A stretch of DNA of 64,000 nt from positions 4,216,001 through 4,280,000 of the forward strand of contig OZ244951.1 in assembly GCA_965222315.1 (NCBI GenBank). The letters run 5' to 3'. Made by a program: the position numbers and the translations under genes. The notes below the pieces were generated by a model. It did no database searches, was not told where the DNA came from, and was given only the letters and a program-made list of their open reading frames with translations. This DNA is from JACKII01 sp965222315. Lineage in GTDB: Bacteria > Pseudomonadota > Alphaproteobacteria > Bin95. This document shows, one piece after another, positions 1 through 7,592 of this stretch; the stretch's first letter is position 1; every line of letters begins with the position of its first letter.

Positions 1-1
1 G

Positions 2-205
2 CGGCAACATGGAGGCGCAGCCGCCATTGCCTATGGCCTCGACGGTTTCGTCGAACATTGCCGGGCTTTGCAGAATGCGGGCGGCCGGATCGTCCAGATT
101 GGTGCCGTTGCCGCTGGCAGGCCGGAACTCGCCGGAAGTAAGGAGGCAGGCGGACATGGCAGAACCCCTGCATGGCAGGATCTCTTGTTCTTGCGTGGTT
201 TCTAG
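2..205 (+). CDS. Unrecognised protein, C-terminal part, cut by left edge
   Basis: A reading frame is open from the left edge and stops with TAG at 203-205, giving about 67 residues. Codons are GC-rich at the third position and the peptide is rich in Gly and Ala, with a GGRIVQIGAV-like strand in the middle, so it looks like the tail of a real protein. I do not recognise the family. Another frame starting at an ATG at position 9 overlaps it but has an Arg/Ser/Pro composition typical of a shadow frame. The AT-rich non-coding DNA that follows fits a gene end here. Confidence 0.35.
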   Translation, partial: RQHGGAAAIAYGLDGFVEHCRALQNAGGRIVQIGAVAAGRPELAGSKEAGGHGRTPAWQDLLFLRGF

Positions 206-314
206 AAGGGCTAGCGTTCAGACAGACGGATCGGCAAGCCATCGTCGCAATCCAGTTCAAGCCCTCAAGTAAGCTCATACAGGCTGTTTAACCCAAAAAT
301 TGTTTCTGATAATG

Positions 315-331
315 ATAATGAGTCTCATTAT
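315..331. promoter_or_regulatory. Fur-like palindromic box
   Basis: ATAATGAG-T-CTCATTAT is a perfect 17-bp palindrome with 8-bp arms, and an extra GATAAT-type hexamer sits just upstream. This is the layout of Fur-family (iron or manganese) operators, which are built from inverted and repeated GATAAT-like units. The site lies about 180 bp upstream of the putative -35 at 507. It may therefore act on another promoter in this region, or from a distance. Confidence 0.55.
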
Positions 332-393
332 TGATTTTGGTATACATTGTTACCTCCCACTTCTTCCATTAAAAGCGGTACTATTATCCGACT

Positions 394-413
394 AATAATG
401 ATAATGAGTCGCA
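394..413. promoter_or_regulatory. Second, partial Fur-like box
   Basis: TAATGATAATGAGTC repeats the left arm and spacer of the palindrome at 315-331, but the right arm is degenerate (GCAAACT). Two related boxes about 80 bp apart in one intergenic region suggest cooperative binding of a Fur-family repressor. Confidence 0.45.
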
Positions 414-506
414 AACTCCTTAATATCAGATGTAATTACTTTTTTTATATCATATTTTCTTTCATTTTTTCAGATATTTATGGGTTATTTTTCTTATAAA
501 GGTATA

Positions 507-535
507 TTGACCGTGATCGCATCACCCCGTATGTT
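507..535 (+). promoter_or_regulatory. Putative sigma-70 promoter of the VPLPA-CTERM gene
   Basis: TTGACC at 507-512 and TATGTT at 530-535 are separated by exactly 17 bp. Both hexamers are close to the housekeeping consensus. This would give a leader of about 50 nt before the ATG at 591, with the ribosome-binding site CAGGAG about 10 nt ahead of the start. Confidence 0.5.
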
Positions 536-590
536 TCTGCTGGCTGGGTCCAAACAGATTCTTCAGCACTGATCTCAGGAGTGTGAGCAA

Positions 591-1364
591 ATGAACTTAT
601 CTGCCCGTTCTAAATTTACCGCTATGGTTGTCGTGGCTTCCGCCGCGCTGGCCGTGCCTTCCACCGCATCCGCGTACAACGTCTTCTTCGGCGAAGACCT
701 GAACAATTCCGTATCCACACCGTTGGCATCGACCCCGAATGCCAGTGCGGCGGAATCAGCTTTCCTTTCGAACCTGTTTGGCGTCGGGACCGAAGATTTC
801 GAGGGTTTCGCGAACGGCACGGTCGACCCACTCGCACTCGTCTTCCCTGGCGCCGGTACCGCGACCCTATCGGGTGGCAGTGGCGTCGTTAGCAGCGTCG
901 CTGCCGGTTCAACCAATGGCGCCGGGCGTTACGGCACATCGCCAACCAATTTTTGGGAAGTGGACGCCGGGAGCGGTGGCAATTTCACGATTGATTTCTC
1001 CGCACCGGTCGCTGCATTCGGCTTCTTCGGCGTGGATATTGGCGACTTCGGCGGCCAGGTGCAGTTGCAGTTGAACGACACCGCCAGTTCGTTGCTGACC
1101 GTGAACAACACCATCGGCGCAGGCGGAAGCACCGATGGTTCTGTCCTGTTCTATGGCCTGATCGCCGGTAACGTGAACGAGCAGTTCACGCAGGTCCAGT
1201 TTCTGACATCAACCGGCGAGGGCGACATCTTCGCATTCGACGACATGACCGTCGGCTCGATTGAGCAGGCAGCCGTTCCGGTTCCCGCGACCGGCCTCCT
1301 CGCCGCTGCCGGCTTTGGCGTTGCCGGCCTGATCGCCCGCCGCCGCAACCGCCCGGCCGCCTAA
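591..1364 (+). CDS. VPLPA-CTERM (PEP-CTERM-like) sorted exported protein
   Basis: 257 residues. The N-terminus has a Sec signal peptide (basic start, hydrophobic core about residues 10-27, ASA cleavage site). The C-terminus has the tripartite sorting tail: a VPVPATG motif near residue 232, a hydrophobic helix, then a basic RRRNR end. This is the VPLPA variant of PEP-CTERM, which exosortases process during export, usually toward extracellular polysaccharide. The middle is rich in Gly, Ser, Thr and Asp with beta-sandwich-like repeats and few charges, as in secreted adhesin-type proteins. AGGAG precedes the ATG. Fur-like boxes upstream suggest iron-dependent control (inference). No exosortase gene is visible in the window. 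The biological role is unknown. Confidence 0.85.
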   Translation: MNLSARSKFTAMVVVASAALAVPSTASAYNVFFGEDLNNSVSTPLASTPNASAAESAFLSNLFGVGTEDFEGFANGTVDPLALVFPGAGTATLSGGSGVVSSVAAGSTNGAGRYGTSPTNFWEVDAGSGGNFTIDFSAPVAAFGFFGVDIGDFGGQVQLQLNDTASSLLTVNNTIGAGGSTDGSVLFYGLIAGNVNEQFTQVQFLTSTGEGDIFAFDDMTVGSIEQAAVPVPATGLLAAAGFGVAGLIARRRNRPAA

Positions 1365-1415
1365 ACCCACCTAAAAAAATGACCCAGCCCTGTCCGGCTC
1401 GCCGGCAATTACTTC

Positions 1416-1447
1416 AGGCCTTCTCCGCCAACGCGGGGAAGGCCTTT
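1416..1447 (+). terminator. Rho-independent terminator after the VPLPA-CTERM gene
   Basis: A 13-bp stem with one G-T pair (AGGCCTTCTCCGC against GCGGGGAAGGCCT), loop CAAC, followed by a short T run. It starts about 50 bp after the stop codon. Confidence 0.65.
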
Positions 1448-1589
1448 GCCGTTAGAATGCCTGTAATGGGAACCCAAACAGGGCAGGCCGTCCCCCGGCG
1501 AAGCTGCATTTCATGCAAAAGGTTGATCTTCTGCCCGGCGCTGCACCATCCTGCCGTTGCAACAGACGCCTGAAAGAATGCCCGCCTGT

Positions 1590-2483
1590 ATGAGATTTGA
1601 ACCGATGGAATGCCGCTTCTGCGGCACGGCTGCGGAAATCACCTATTTCGATTGGGCTGGAGAGACGGGCGCGCCCGTGGTCATGCTGGTCCATGCCACC
1701 GGGTTTCACGGCCGGGTATGGGACCAGGTGGTTCACGCCTTGCCGCCGGAATGGCGGGTGCTGGCTGTGGAGTTGCGCGGGCATGGCCGGTCCTCCAAAG
1801 GCGGGCCGTTTGACCGGTGGGACTACTTTGCTCAGGATCTGGTGGAACTCGCCGATCACCTGGAACTGGAGGGCATCGTGGCCGCCGGCCACTCCATGGG
1901 CGGCTGGGCCGTCTGTTATGCGGCAATGGAAAGGGTCAACGCCTTCCGCCATCTGGTGCTGATCGACCCCACCATGAACACTCCCGAATTCTATGGCGCC
2001 AACCGCTTTCCGGACATGAAAGGGCCGGAGGATCACCCCGCCTCCCGCCGCCGGAATGATTGGCCGGACTGGCAGGCGCTCTACAACCGCCTGAAAGACC
2101 GGGAGCCCTACGCGCTCTGGTTTCCTCCGGTGCTGGAGGATTATTGCCGCCATGGCGTCCTGCCTGCGCCGGGTGGCGAGGGCATGGTCCTCGCCTGCCC
2201 GCCTATCGTGGAGGCCAACGTCTATTTCAATTCCTGGCGGGCCTATCTGCACGAGCGCCTGATCGGCATCGAAGCCCCGGTGACGCTCCTCCGCGCCTCC
2301 CGCCGCGCGCTGCCGCCCAAGGGCCAGACCGACTATGCCGGCTCCCCCACCTGGGAGCGGCTGTCAGAGAAATTCCGGCAGGCGGACGACATCTACCTGC
2401 CGGAACACTCCCACTTCATCCCGATGGAAAACCCGACGCTGGTCGCAGACCACATCGCACGGGCGGTCCGCAGCACTGGCTAG
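1590..2483 (+). CDS. Alpha/beta hydrolase
   Basis: About 297 residues from the ATG chosen here. ATGs at 1578 and 1605 are also possible, and no start has a strong Shine-Dalgarno. It shows the alpha/beta-hydrolase fold order: oxyanion-loop segment HATGFHG after the first strands, ELRGHGRS, the nucleophile elbow GHSMGG with Ser at about residue 102, and a C-terminal HSHFIPMENP carrying the likely catalytic His. The acid residue is not obvious. It probably hydrolyses an ester or lactone, or cleaves a C-C bond in carbon catabolism. The substrate cannot be told from sequence. It faces a second, unrelated-looking alpha/beta hydrolase gene tail to tail. Confidence 0.85.
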   Translation: MRFEPMECRFCGTAAEITYFDWAGETGAPVVMLVHATGFHGRVWDQVVHALPPEWRVLAVELRGHGRSSKGGPFDRWDYFAQDLVELADHLELEGIVAAGHSMGGWAVCYAAMERVNAFRHLVLIDPTMNTPEFYGANRFPDMKGPEDHPASRRRNDWPDWQALYNRLKDREPYALWFPPVLEDYCRHGVLPAPGGEGMVLACPPIVEANVYFNSWRAYLHERLIGIEAPVTLLRASRRALPPKGQTDYAGSPTWERLSEKFRQADDIYLPEHSHFIPMENPTLVADHIARAVRSTG

Positions 2484-2546
2484 TGGTCAATAAGTTTGTG
2501 GTTCCACTCAGCAAACAGATGGGCATCATCCGTTTGCATCGAGCCA

Positions 2547-3296
2547 CTAGCGCGGCGCGTTCGCCTGGAGGAAGCTGCGGATGTGGCGCACGGCCATAGG
2601 GATGCGTTCGGGCGGGTCTTTCCAGGGATACATGCTGACCTGAGCCTGCGGCGCCAGCATCGCTACTTCCATCGCCACCTCGTAGGGGTGCGGGTCAACA
2701 TCGTCTGGCAGCACCAGGATCGGCGTTTGGCACTGGCGGACGAAATCGCGGGTCACCGTGTAAACGAAGTCCGGGTTTTTGCGGTACATGGTGGAGAGGA
2801 AGGCCTCCACGTCGGCCTTGGAGAGGTCCGGCCGCTGGTCAAGCAGTCCGGGCGCCCAGCCCGTAATGTTCCGCTGGAAGAACTGGTCCGGGATGGACTC
2901 GCGGTGGCCGCTCGGCTGGGTCATGACCGCGGCAACGACCCGGTCGCCATGCCGTTGCAGCATATTCCAGTTCATCGGCCCGCCGACACAAAAGCCCAAC
3001 AGCAGAAACTTGTCGATGCCGAGGTGATCCATCAGCCCGATCTGGTCATCGGTATAGGCATCCCAGGGCCGGTCGATCTCCAATGGGCCGGTGGATTGGC
3101 CGTCATTCGCATTGCGGTGGTCCAGCGCAATCACCCGGAACTCGTCCGAGAATTCCTTCAGCGGATTGAACGGATGGCTGGCGCTGAGCCCGGCCACCGT
3201 GCCGTTCAGGCCGCCGCCCGGAACGATCAACAGCGGAAAGCCGGAACCGGCTTCCTCGTAATAAACCTTGGTCTGGCCGTGTTCGTAGAATGGCAT
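2547..3296 (-). CDS. Alpha/beta-hydrolase-fold protein with Cys at the nucleophile elbow
   Basis: 249 residues. The fold is recognisable from IVPGGGLNG near the N-terminus (oxyanion loop), ALDHRNANDGQS, and the elbow GFCVGG. The usual nucleophile Ser is replaced by Cys103, as in dienelactone hydrolase. The C-terminal segment where a catalytic His is expected reads YPWKDPPERI, with no His at that place; the nearest His lies further on in AVRHIRSFL. It may be a non-classical hydrolase or a catalytically altered member. The ATG follows AAGGAGAAAACACCC, a good ribosome-binding site. It is convergent with the preceding hydrolase gene, with about 60 bp between stops. Confidence 0.8.
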   Translation of the reverse strand: MPFYEHGQTKVYYEEAGSGFPLLIVPGGGLNGTVAGLSASHPFNPLKEFSDEFRVIALDHRNANDGQSTGPLEIDRPWDAYTDDQIGLMDHLGIDKFLLLGFCVGGPMNWNMLQRHGDRVVAAVMTQPSGHRESIPDQFFQRNITGWAPGLLDQRPDLSKADVEAFLSTMYRKNPDFVYTVTRDFVRQCQTPILVLPDDVDPHPYEVAMEVAMLAPQAQVSMYPWKDPPERIPMAVRHIRSFLQANAPR

Positions 3297-3355
3297 GGGT
3301 GTTTTCTCCTTGTGTGCGGAGAGCCTAGCCGGGCCGGCTGTGCGACGCTAGCCGT

Positions 3356-3494
3356 TCAACATACCAAGGCACAAAGATCGCTTCCCAAACGCCACTGGCA
3401 CGCCAACGAGCGGCTACCGCCATCAAAATCCGCCAGCAGCCGGCGCAGGGTCTTACCCGAAGGAGTCACCGGCACTTCGATTAGAAACCGCATG
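3356..3494 (-). pseudogene. Relic of the C-terminus of an AMP-forming acyl-CoA ligase
   Basis: The minus strand encodes about 45 residues containing VPVTPSGKTLRRLL. This matches the conserved C-terminal lysine motif of acyl-CoA synthetases (P-x-T-x-SGK-x-LRR). Only the C-terminal end remains and no N-terminal domain is present. It sits head to head with another gene fragment (3492-3743), so this stretch appears to be a deletion scar. Confidence 0.5.
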
Positions 3495-3743
3495 GAAAGC
3501 GGCTCCTTCTGGCCCGTAACGGCATGCGCCGGCGCGGCGCTTAGCTATTCCGTCGCCGGCATGTTCGGCTATCGCTTCGCCCGCATGGGCCTTCAACCCT
3601 TGCAAATCGCAGCCGGCCAGTTGATCTGCTCGACCCTGTTGGGCGAGGCATTGCTGGTCAGCCACACGGCTGGACTGGCTCTTATCCTGATCGCTCTTTC
3701 CGCCATCAGCGGGCAGGTGTTGCCGCGAGTTGGCATAAAATAG
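3492..3743 (+). pseudogene. Relic of an EamA/DMT-family permease
   Basis: 83 residues resembling the second EamA repeat of drug/metabolite transporters. ACAGAALSYSVAGMFGYRF and PLQIAAGQLICSTLL match the first helices of the repeat. The sequence then jumps directly to GLALILIALSAISGQVL, which is the terminal helix. About 70-80 residues appear deleted in between and the whole first repeat is missing. A non-functional remnant is the best reading. A short membrane protein of unknown function is less likely. Confidence 0.5.
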
Positions 3744-3849
3744 TAACTGAGCGTCTGCGGGTAAGTTCAAATCAGCACCAACGTATGCCCAGCATCAACA
3801 TCGATACTTTGGGTTCTCGTAAAATTTTTTTTGAGATCCATGCTTAACC

Positions 3850-3863
3850 TTGACCTAAATCAA
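3850..3863. promoter_or_regulatory. FNR/FixK-type binding site upstream of hsp20
   Basis: TTGAC-CTAA-ATCAA matches the TTGAT-N4-ATCAA consensus of the Crp/Fnr family (FNR, FixK, Anr) in 9 of 10 positions. Centred at 3856.5, it would activate a class II promoter starting near 3898, where a weak -10 (CAGATT, 3886-3891) can be seen. Hsp20 and universal stress protein genes are common members of such low-oxygen regulons. Confidence 0.6.
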
Positions 3864-3955
3864 TTGCACTCCGGCTGATCAAACACAGATTCCCAGCATA
3901 AACACTCACCTTGGCGAAGCATAGTTTCGCCAACCAGACAATGGAGGACGAAGCC

Positions 3956-4438
3956 GTGAGTTTACTGCCTTCTCTATGGAAATCTTCAATGCCGGCGAAT
4001 GCAGGCCGGGATCCGTTCCATTCCCTGCATGATGAAATGAACCGCCTTTTCGAACGGTTCGGCAGCAGCCTGCCGGCGACCTGGACGGATGGCGGGTTGA
4101 TGGCGCCGACCATCGACGTATCCGAAACCGATGGCGAGTTGACGGTGACCGCCGAATTGCCAGGCGTCGCGGAAGAGGACGTGGACCTGTCGCTGGAGGA
4201 CAATGTCCTGACCATCAAGGGCGAGAAACGGGCGGAAGAAAAGAAGGAGGATGAGGAGAAAAAGTACCGTCTGGTAGAGCGCTCCTATGGCAGCTTCCAG
4301 CGTTCCATTCCACTCTCCTTCAAAGCTGATCCGGATAGTGTCAAAGCCAGTTTCGAAAACGGCGTGTTGAAAATTGCCGTTCCGAAACCGCCTGAAGCGG
4401 CGCAGAAGGCGAGCCGGATTCCCATTGGCAAGGCCTAA
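3956..4438 (+). CDS. Hsp20/alpha-crystallin small heat-shock protein
   Basis: 160 residues from the GTG chosen here. GGAGG lies 8 nt ahead, and the resulting start (MSLLPSLWKSS) is typical of the family. A longer version from the ATG at 3941 would use that ribosome-binding site as coding sequence. The N-terminal arm contains DPFHSLHDEMNRLFERF. The alpha-crystallin domain spans about residues 45-145, with DVSETDGELTVTAELPGV, LTIKGEK and the closing strand motif GVLKIAVPK. It is an ATP-independent holdase that binds unfolding proteins in the cytoplasm. An FNR/FixK-like box sits upstream, suggesting induction at low oxygen. Confidence 0.93.
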   Translation: MSLLPSLWKSSMPANAGRDPFHSLHDEMNRLFERFGSSLPATWTDGGLMAPTIDVSETDGELTVTAELPGVAEEDVDLSLEDNVLTIKGEKRAEEKKEDEEKKYRLVERSYGSFQRSIPLSFKADPDSVKASFENGVLKIAVPKPPEAAQKASRIPIGKA

Positions 4439-4531
4439 GACCAGGCGGACAGGTCGGGCTCAACCGGCTGGCCGCTTGACCGGGGCAAGCGGGGCGGGAA
4501 CACTCCTGGCAACCAACAGGAGACCCGCCCC

Positions 4532-5701
4532 ATGAAAATCACCGCCATCCGCGCCCATTGGCTGTCCGTGCCCATTCCGGAAGCGCAACAGCACACCTCC
4601 GACTTCGGCCGCACCCGCTCGTTCGATGCGACCTTGGTGGAGGTGGAGACCGACGCCGGGATCACTGGCTACGGCGAAGCGAAGGCCGCCGTCGGCTCGG
4701 CGGGCACGAATGCCGGGCTGGTCACCACCATTGAGAAAGAACTCGCGCCGCTGCTGGTCGGCGAGGACCCGCGCCGCATTTCCCGCCTATGGGACGTGAT
4801 GTATAATGGTTCCCGTGCGCACTATGCCATCGCGCGCGGGCATGTGTTTCCGGTGCTTGGCCGGCGGGGCCACACCGTCAGCGCCATGAGCGGCATCGAC
4901 ATGGCGCTCTGGGACATTCTCGGCAAGTCGCTGGACGCCCCCGTCCACCAACTCATCGGCGGCAAGCGGCATGAGAAGATGCCTGCCTATGCGTCCGGTG
5001 GCTGGAAACCCACGGCGGAAGTGGGCGCGGAACTGAAAAGCTATATCGACCGAGGCAACTTCCAGGCGGTGAAGATGCGCGTTGGCTCCGGCGACGGCAC
5101 GCTGGCGCACTCCATCGAACGGGTGCATGCGGCGCGGGACTATCTGGGGCCGGACATTGACATCATGTGCGATGCCCACGGCACCTTCACGGTCTCCGAG
5201 GCGAAGCGGTTTTGCCGGGCCGTAGCCGACTGCAACATCGGCTGGCTGGAGGAGCCCGTCACTGCCGACGACAAACAGGGCCAGGCGGAGGTCCGCGCAT
5301 CCACCGACATTCCGATTTCCTGCGGCGAGAGCGAGTTCACCCGCTTCGCCTTCCGCGATTTGGCCATGCTGCGGGCGGCGGACATATTTCAGCCGGACCT
5401 CTCGATTGCGGGCGGCATTACGGAGGCTATCCGGATCGAGGCGATCGCCGCCGCCCACCAGATCCGCTTCGCTCCGCATCTCTGGGGCGGCGCGCTCTGC
5501 TTCGCGAGCGGCCTGCACGTGCTGGCGGCAGCCACCAGCGGCTTCATCGTGGAATATTCGCTGGGTGCGAACCCGATGCTGCACGAACTGGTGGAGGAGA
5601 ATTTTACCGTGACCGACGGCTACCTGGAAATTCCCGACCGGCCCGGCCTGGGCGTCACCATCGACCAGGATTTTGTCGGAAAGCACCGGGTTACGCCCTG
5701 A
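4532..5701 (+). CDS. Mandelate racemase/muconate-lactonizing (enolase superfamily) enzyme
   Basis: 389 residues, usual length for the family. The N-terminal capping domain is followed by a TIM barrel. Visible metal ligands are Asp in MCDAHG, Glu in WLEEPV and Glu in SCGESE. The second barrel strand carries AVKMRVG, where Lys is the candidate base of the KxK/KxR motif, and APHLWGG supplies the His on the opposite side. These features fit Mg-dependent sugar-acid dehydratases or racemases acting on 2-hydroxy acids. The substrate is unknown. AGGAG precedes the ATG by about 9 nt. It is convergent with the universal stress protein gene. Confidence 0.88.
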   Translation: MKITAIRAHWLSVPIPEAQQHTSDFGRTRSFDATLVEVETDAGITGYGEAKAAVGSAGTNAGLVTTIEKELAPLLVGEDPRRISRLWDVMYNGSRAHYAIARGHVFPVLGRRGHTVSAMSGIDMALWDILGKSLDAPVHQLIGGKRHEKMPAYASGGWKPTAEVGAELKSYIDRGNFQAVKMRVGSGDGTLAHSIERVHAARDYLGPDIDIMCDAHGTFTVSEAKRFCRAVADCNIGWLEEPVTADDKQGQAEVRASTDIPISCGESEFTRFAFRDLAMLRAADIFQPDLSIAGGITEAIRIEAIAAAHQIRFAPHLWGGALCFASGLHVLAAATSGFIVEYSLGANPMLHELVEENFTVTDGYLEIPDRPGLGVTIDQDFVGKHRVTP

Positions 5702-5750
5702 CCAGGTTCAAGCGAGGAACCAAGCCGGAGCGGGCACGACTCGGCCATTA

Positions 5751-6614
5751 TCAATGCATCATCATGACCGGCCGGCCGGCAACCTTGAGAACATGCTTGG
5801 TCACGCCGCCAAGCACCAATTCCCTTATCCGGGAATGGCCGAACGCACCCATCACGATCAAATCGGCATTGAATTTCCAGGCTGCATCGATCAATGCCTC
5901 GCCCGTTGTTTGATGCCGGGGCTCAATAATGTTGATTGAAGCATCGACGCCATGCCACCGCAGATAATCAGCGAATGCCACCACATTTTCTTGCTCGAGA
6001 TCCTCATGGTGGATCGTCGAGATCTCAACCGCTTCTGCCCGGGATAAGAAGGGAAGGGCGGCAGTTGAGGCGCGCGTTGCCTCAACTGCGTCGTTCCAGA
6101 ACAGGGATATCCGCTCCCCCAAACTGTGCAAATGGTTGCTGGCCGAGAACAGAACCGGCCGCCCCGTAGCGTAGACCGCCGCCTCTCCGGCAGGCGACAG
6201 CCATCCGCCCTCCAAGGAAGGCGACTTCAGAACGACTAAGTCGGCAAGCCGTCCAAACCGCGAGACGATGTGGTGAAGATTGCCTGATTGGTCCAAGAAC
6301 CTGGCGGTAGGGCCTGAATTGCCTGCTGGCTTGTCCGCCGCAGCGATGCCGTTTGCCAGCCGCCACTCATCGAAAACCGTTCGGCAATCGTCAGCAACTT
6401 CCGCCTCGCGTTCCTTAAACTGGTTCTGCAGGTTGTTGTAGATTTCGTCCGGAACGCCTTCACCAAATTGAGTGCGCCGGTATTCGGGGTCGCGCCGAAC
6501 GTGAAGAAAATCAACGTGACAGTTGAATGTTCTTGCCAAATACCCGGCGGCTTCCAGGTCGATGGCGTCATTGCTGTCACCGTCCAACATCGTGAGGATT
6601 TTCGCTATCGACAT
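5751..6614 (-). CDS. Tandem universal stress protein (UspA family)
   Basis: 287 residues from the ATG at 6614; the ATG at 6617 is one codon upstream and AGGAGG serves either. It has two Usp-like halves. The N-terminal half starts IAKILTMLDGD. The C-terminal half ends with the nucleotide-binding signature MGAFGHSRIRELVLGG followed by a short strand. Tandem Usp proteins bind ATP and support survival under low oxygen, starvation or oxidative stress. The gene lies near hsp20 with the enolase-family gene between, so co-regulation is possible, but I see no FNR box directly upstream. Confidence 0.88.
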   Translation of the reverse strand: MSIAKILTMLDGDSNDAIDLEAAGYLARTFNCHVDFLHVRRDPEYRRTQFGEGVPDEIYNNLQNQFKEREAEVADDCRTVFDEWRLANGIAAADKPAGNSGPTARFLDQSGNLHHIVSRFGRLADLVVLKSPSLEGGWLSPAGEAAVYATGRPVLFSASNHLHSLGERISLFWNDAVEATRASTAALPFLSRAEAVEISTIHHEDLEQENVVAFADYLRWHGVDASINIIEPRHQTTGEALIDAAWKFNADLIVMGAFGHSRIRELVLGGVTKHVLKVAGRPVMMMH

Positions 6615-6745
6615 CATGAAACCTCCTGATTTCAGTGATTCACCGAATAGACGCTGCTCTCCTCTATTTAGATGTTGTCGCTTTTTCTCTCCAATCAATA
6701 GGCAAATGGGCTGAACGGCCGGATGCGGCGGCCAAAGGGCGGTCT

Positions 6746-7492
6746 CTATGCTGCGTCAGCGGCCTCCGCCAGTGACGCCAGGTCGGCGTTGGTGAAGACG
6801 TTCTGCACGTCGTCATTGTCGTCCAGCGCCTCAAGCAGCTTCATCAGGCCTGCTTGCGAATCCGCATCCACGGCAACCGGTGCCATCGGCCGCCAGACCA
6901 GCTTGGCTTCCCTGACCGTCCCGGCCTTGTCCACTTCCTGGTAGACGTCGTTGAAGGTCTCAACCTCCGTCACCACGGTGAAGACTTCTTCGTCGTCCTC
7001 GACGTCCTCAGCCCCCACGGTCGCGGCGATCTCGAACAATTCTTCGAATTCCGTGCCTTCCGCCTCGACCTGTATTTCGCCGACCCGTTGGAAGAGGAAC
7101 GAGACAGAGTTCGTCTCGCCCAAAGAACCGCCGCTCTTGTTGAAATAGGAGCGCACTTCGGAGGCGGTGCGGTTACGATTGTCGGTCATCGCCTCGACGA
7201 TCACGGCGATACCGCCGGGGCCGTAACCCTCGTACCGCAACTCCGTATAGTCATCGGTATTGTCGGGGCCGGATGCGCTCTTGATGGCCCGGTCGATACG
7301 CTCGTTCGGCATGTTGGCCGCCTTGGCCGCCGAGATCGCCGCGCGCAGGCGGGGGTTCGCGTCCGGGTCCGGCGAGCCGAGCTTTACCGCCACTGCGATT
7401 TCGCGGCCAATACGGGTGAACACCCTGGCGCGCTTCGCATCCTGCGCGCCCTTACGATGCATAATGTTCTTAAATTGGGAGTGACCTGCCAC
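6746..7492 (-). CDS. yebC: YebC/PmpR-family protein
   Basis: 248 residues, standard length. The N-terminus MAGHSQFKNIMHRKGAQDAKRA is the family hallmark. ANMPNERIDRAI, YEGYGPGGIAV and the acidic third domain (GAEDVEDDEEVF) are all in place. Family members are cytoplasmic: some act as DNA-binding regulators and others (TACO1-like) help ribosomes pass difficult peptides. In many genomes yebC sits beside ruvC; that neighbour is absent here. Confidence 0.95.
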   Translation of the reverse strand: MAGHSQFKNIMHRKGAQDAKRARVFTRIGREIAVAVKLGSPDPDANPRLRAAISAAKAANMPNERIDRAIKSASGPDNTDDYTELRYEGYGPGGIAVIVEAMTDNRNRTASEVRSYFNKSGGSLGETNSVSFLFQRVGEIQVEAEGTEFEELFEIAATVGAEDVEDDEEVFTVVTEVETFNDVYQEVDKAGTVREAKLVWRPMAPVAVDADSQAGLMKLLEALDDNDDVQNVFTNADLASLAEAADAA

Positions 7493-7515
7493 GGGCTCAC
7501 CTCTGCCATTCTGTT

Positions 7516-7550
7516 TTCCAAAAACGCCGCTCCATATGCGATGGAGCGGC
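7516..7550 (-). terminator. Rho-independent terminator of the tail-collar gene
   Basis: Read on the minus strand, GCCGCTCCAT pairs perfectly with ATGGAGCGGC (loop of 5 nt) and is followed by GTTTTTGG. It begins about 40 nt after the collar gene stop and separates it from yebC. Confidence 0.8.
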
Positions 7551-7592
7551 GATCAGGTCAACGGTGCGCGGTGTCACCACCAGGGCAAAGAC

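Larger units (their letters stand above)
206..590. other. AT-rich non-coding control region
   Basis: About 385 bases without a credible gene. Base composition drops sharply from the GC-rich surroundings to clearly AT-rich between about 280 and 500. It contains two Fur-like motifs and a plausible sigma-70 promoter, annotated separately. The next gene is the exported VPLPA-CTERM protein, so this is most likely its regulatory region. The low GC could also mark acquired DNA. Confidence 0.6.

Noticed and set aside
2496..3430. Plus-strand frame opposite the second alpha/beta hydrolase
   Set aside because: Antisense of a well-supported gene. Only its last part (3492-3743) resembles a protein family and is listed as a relic.
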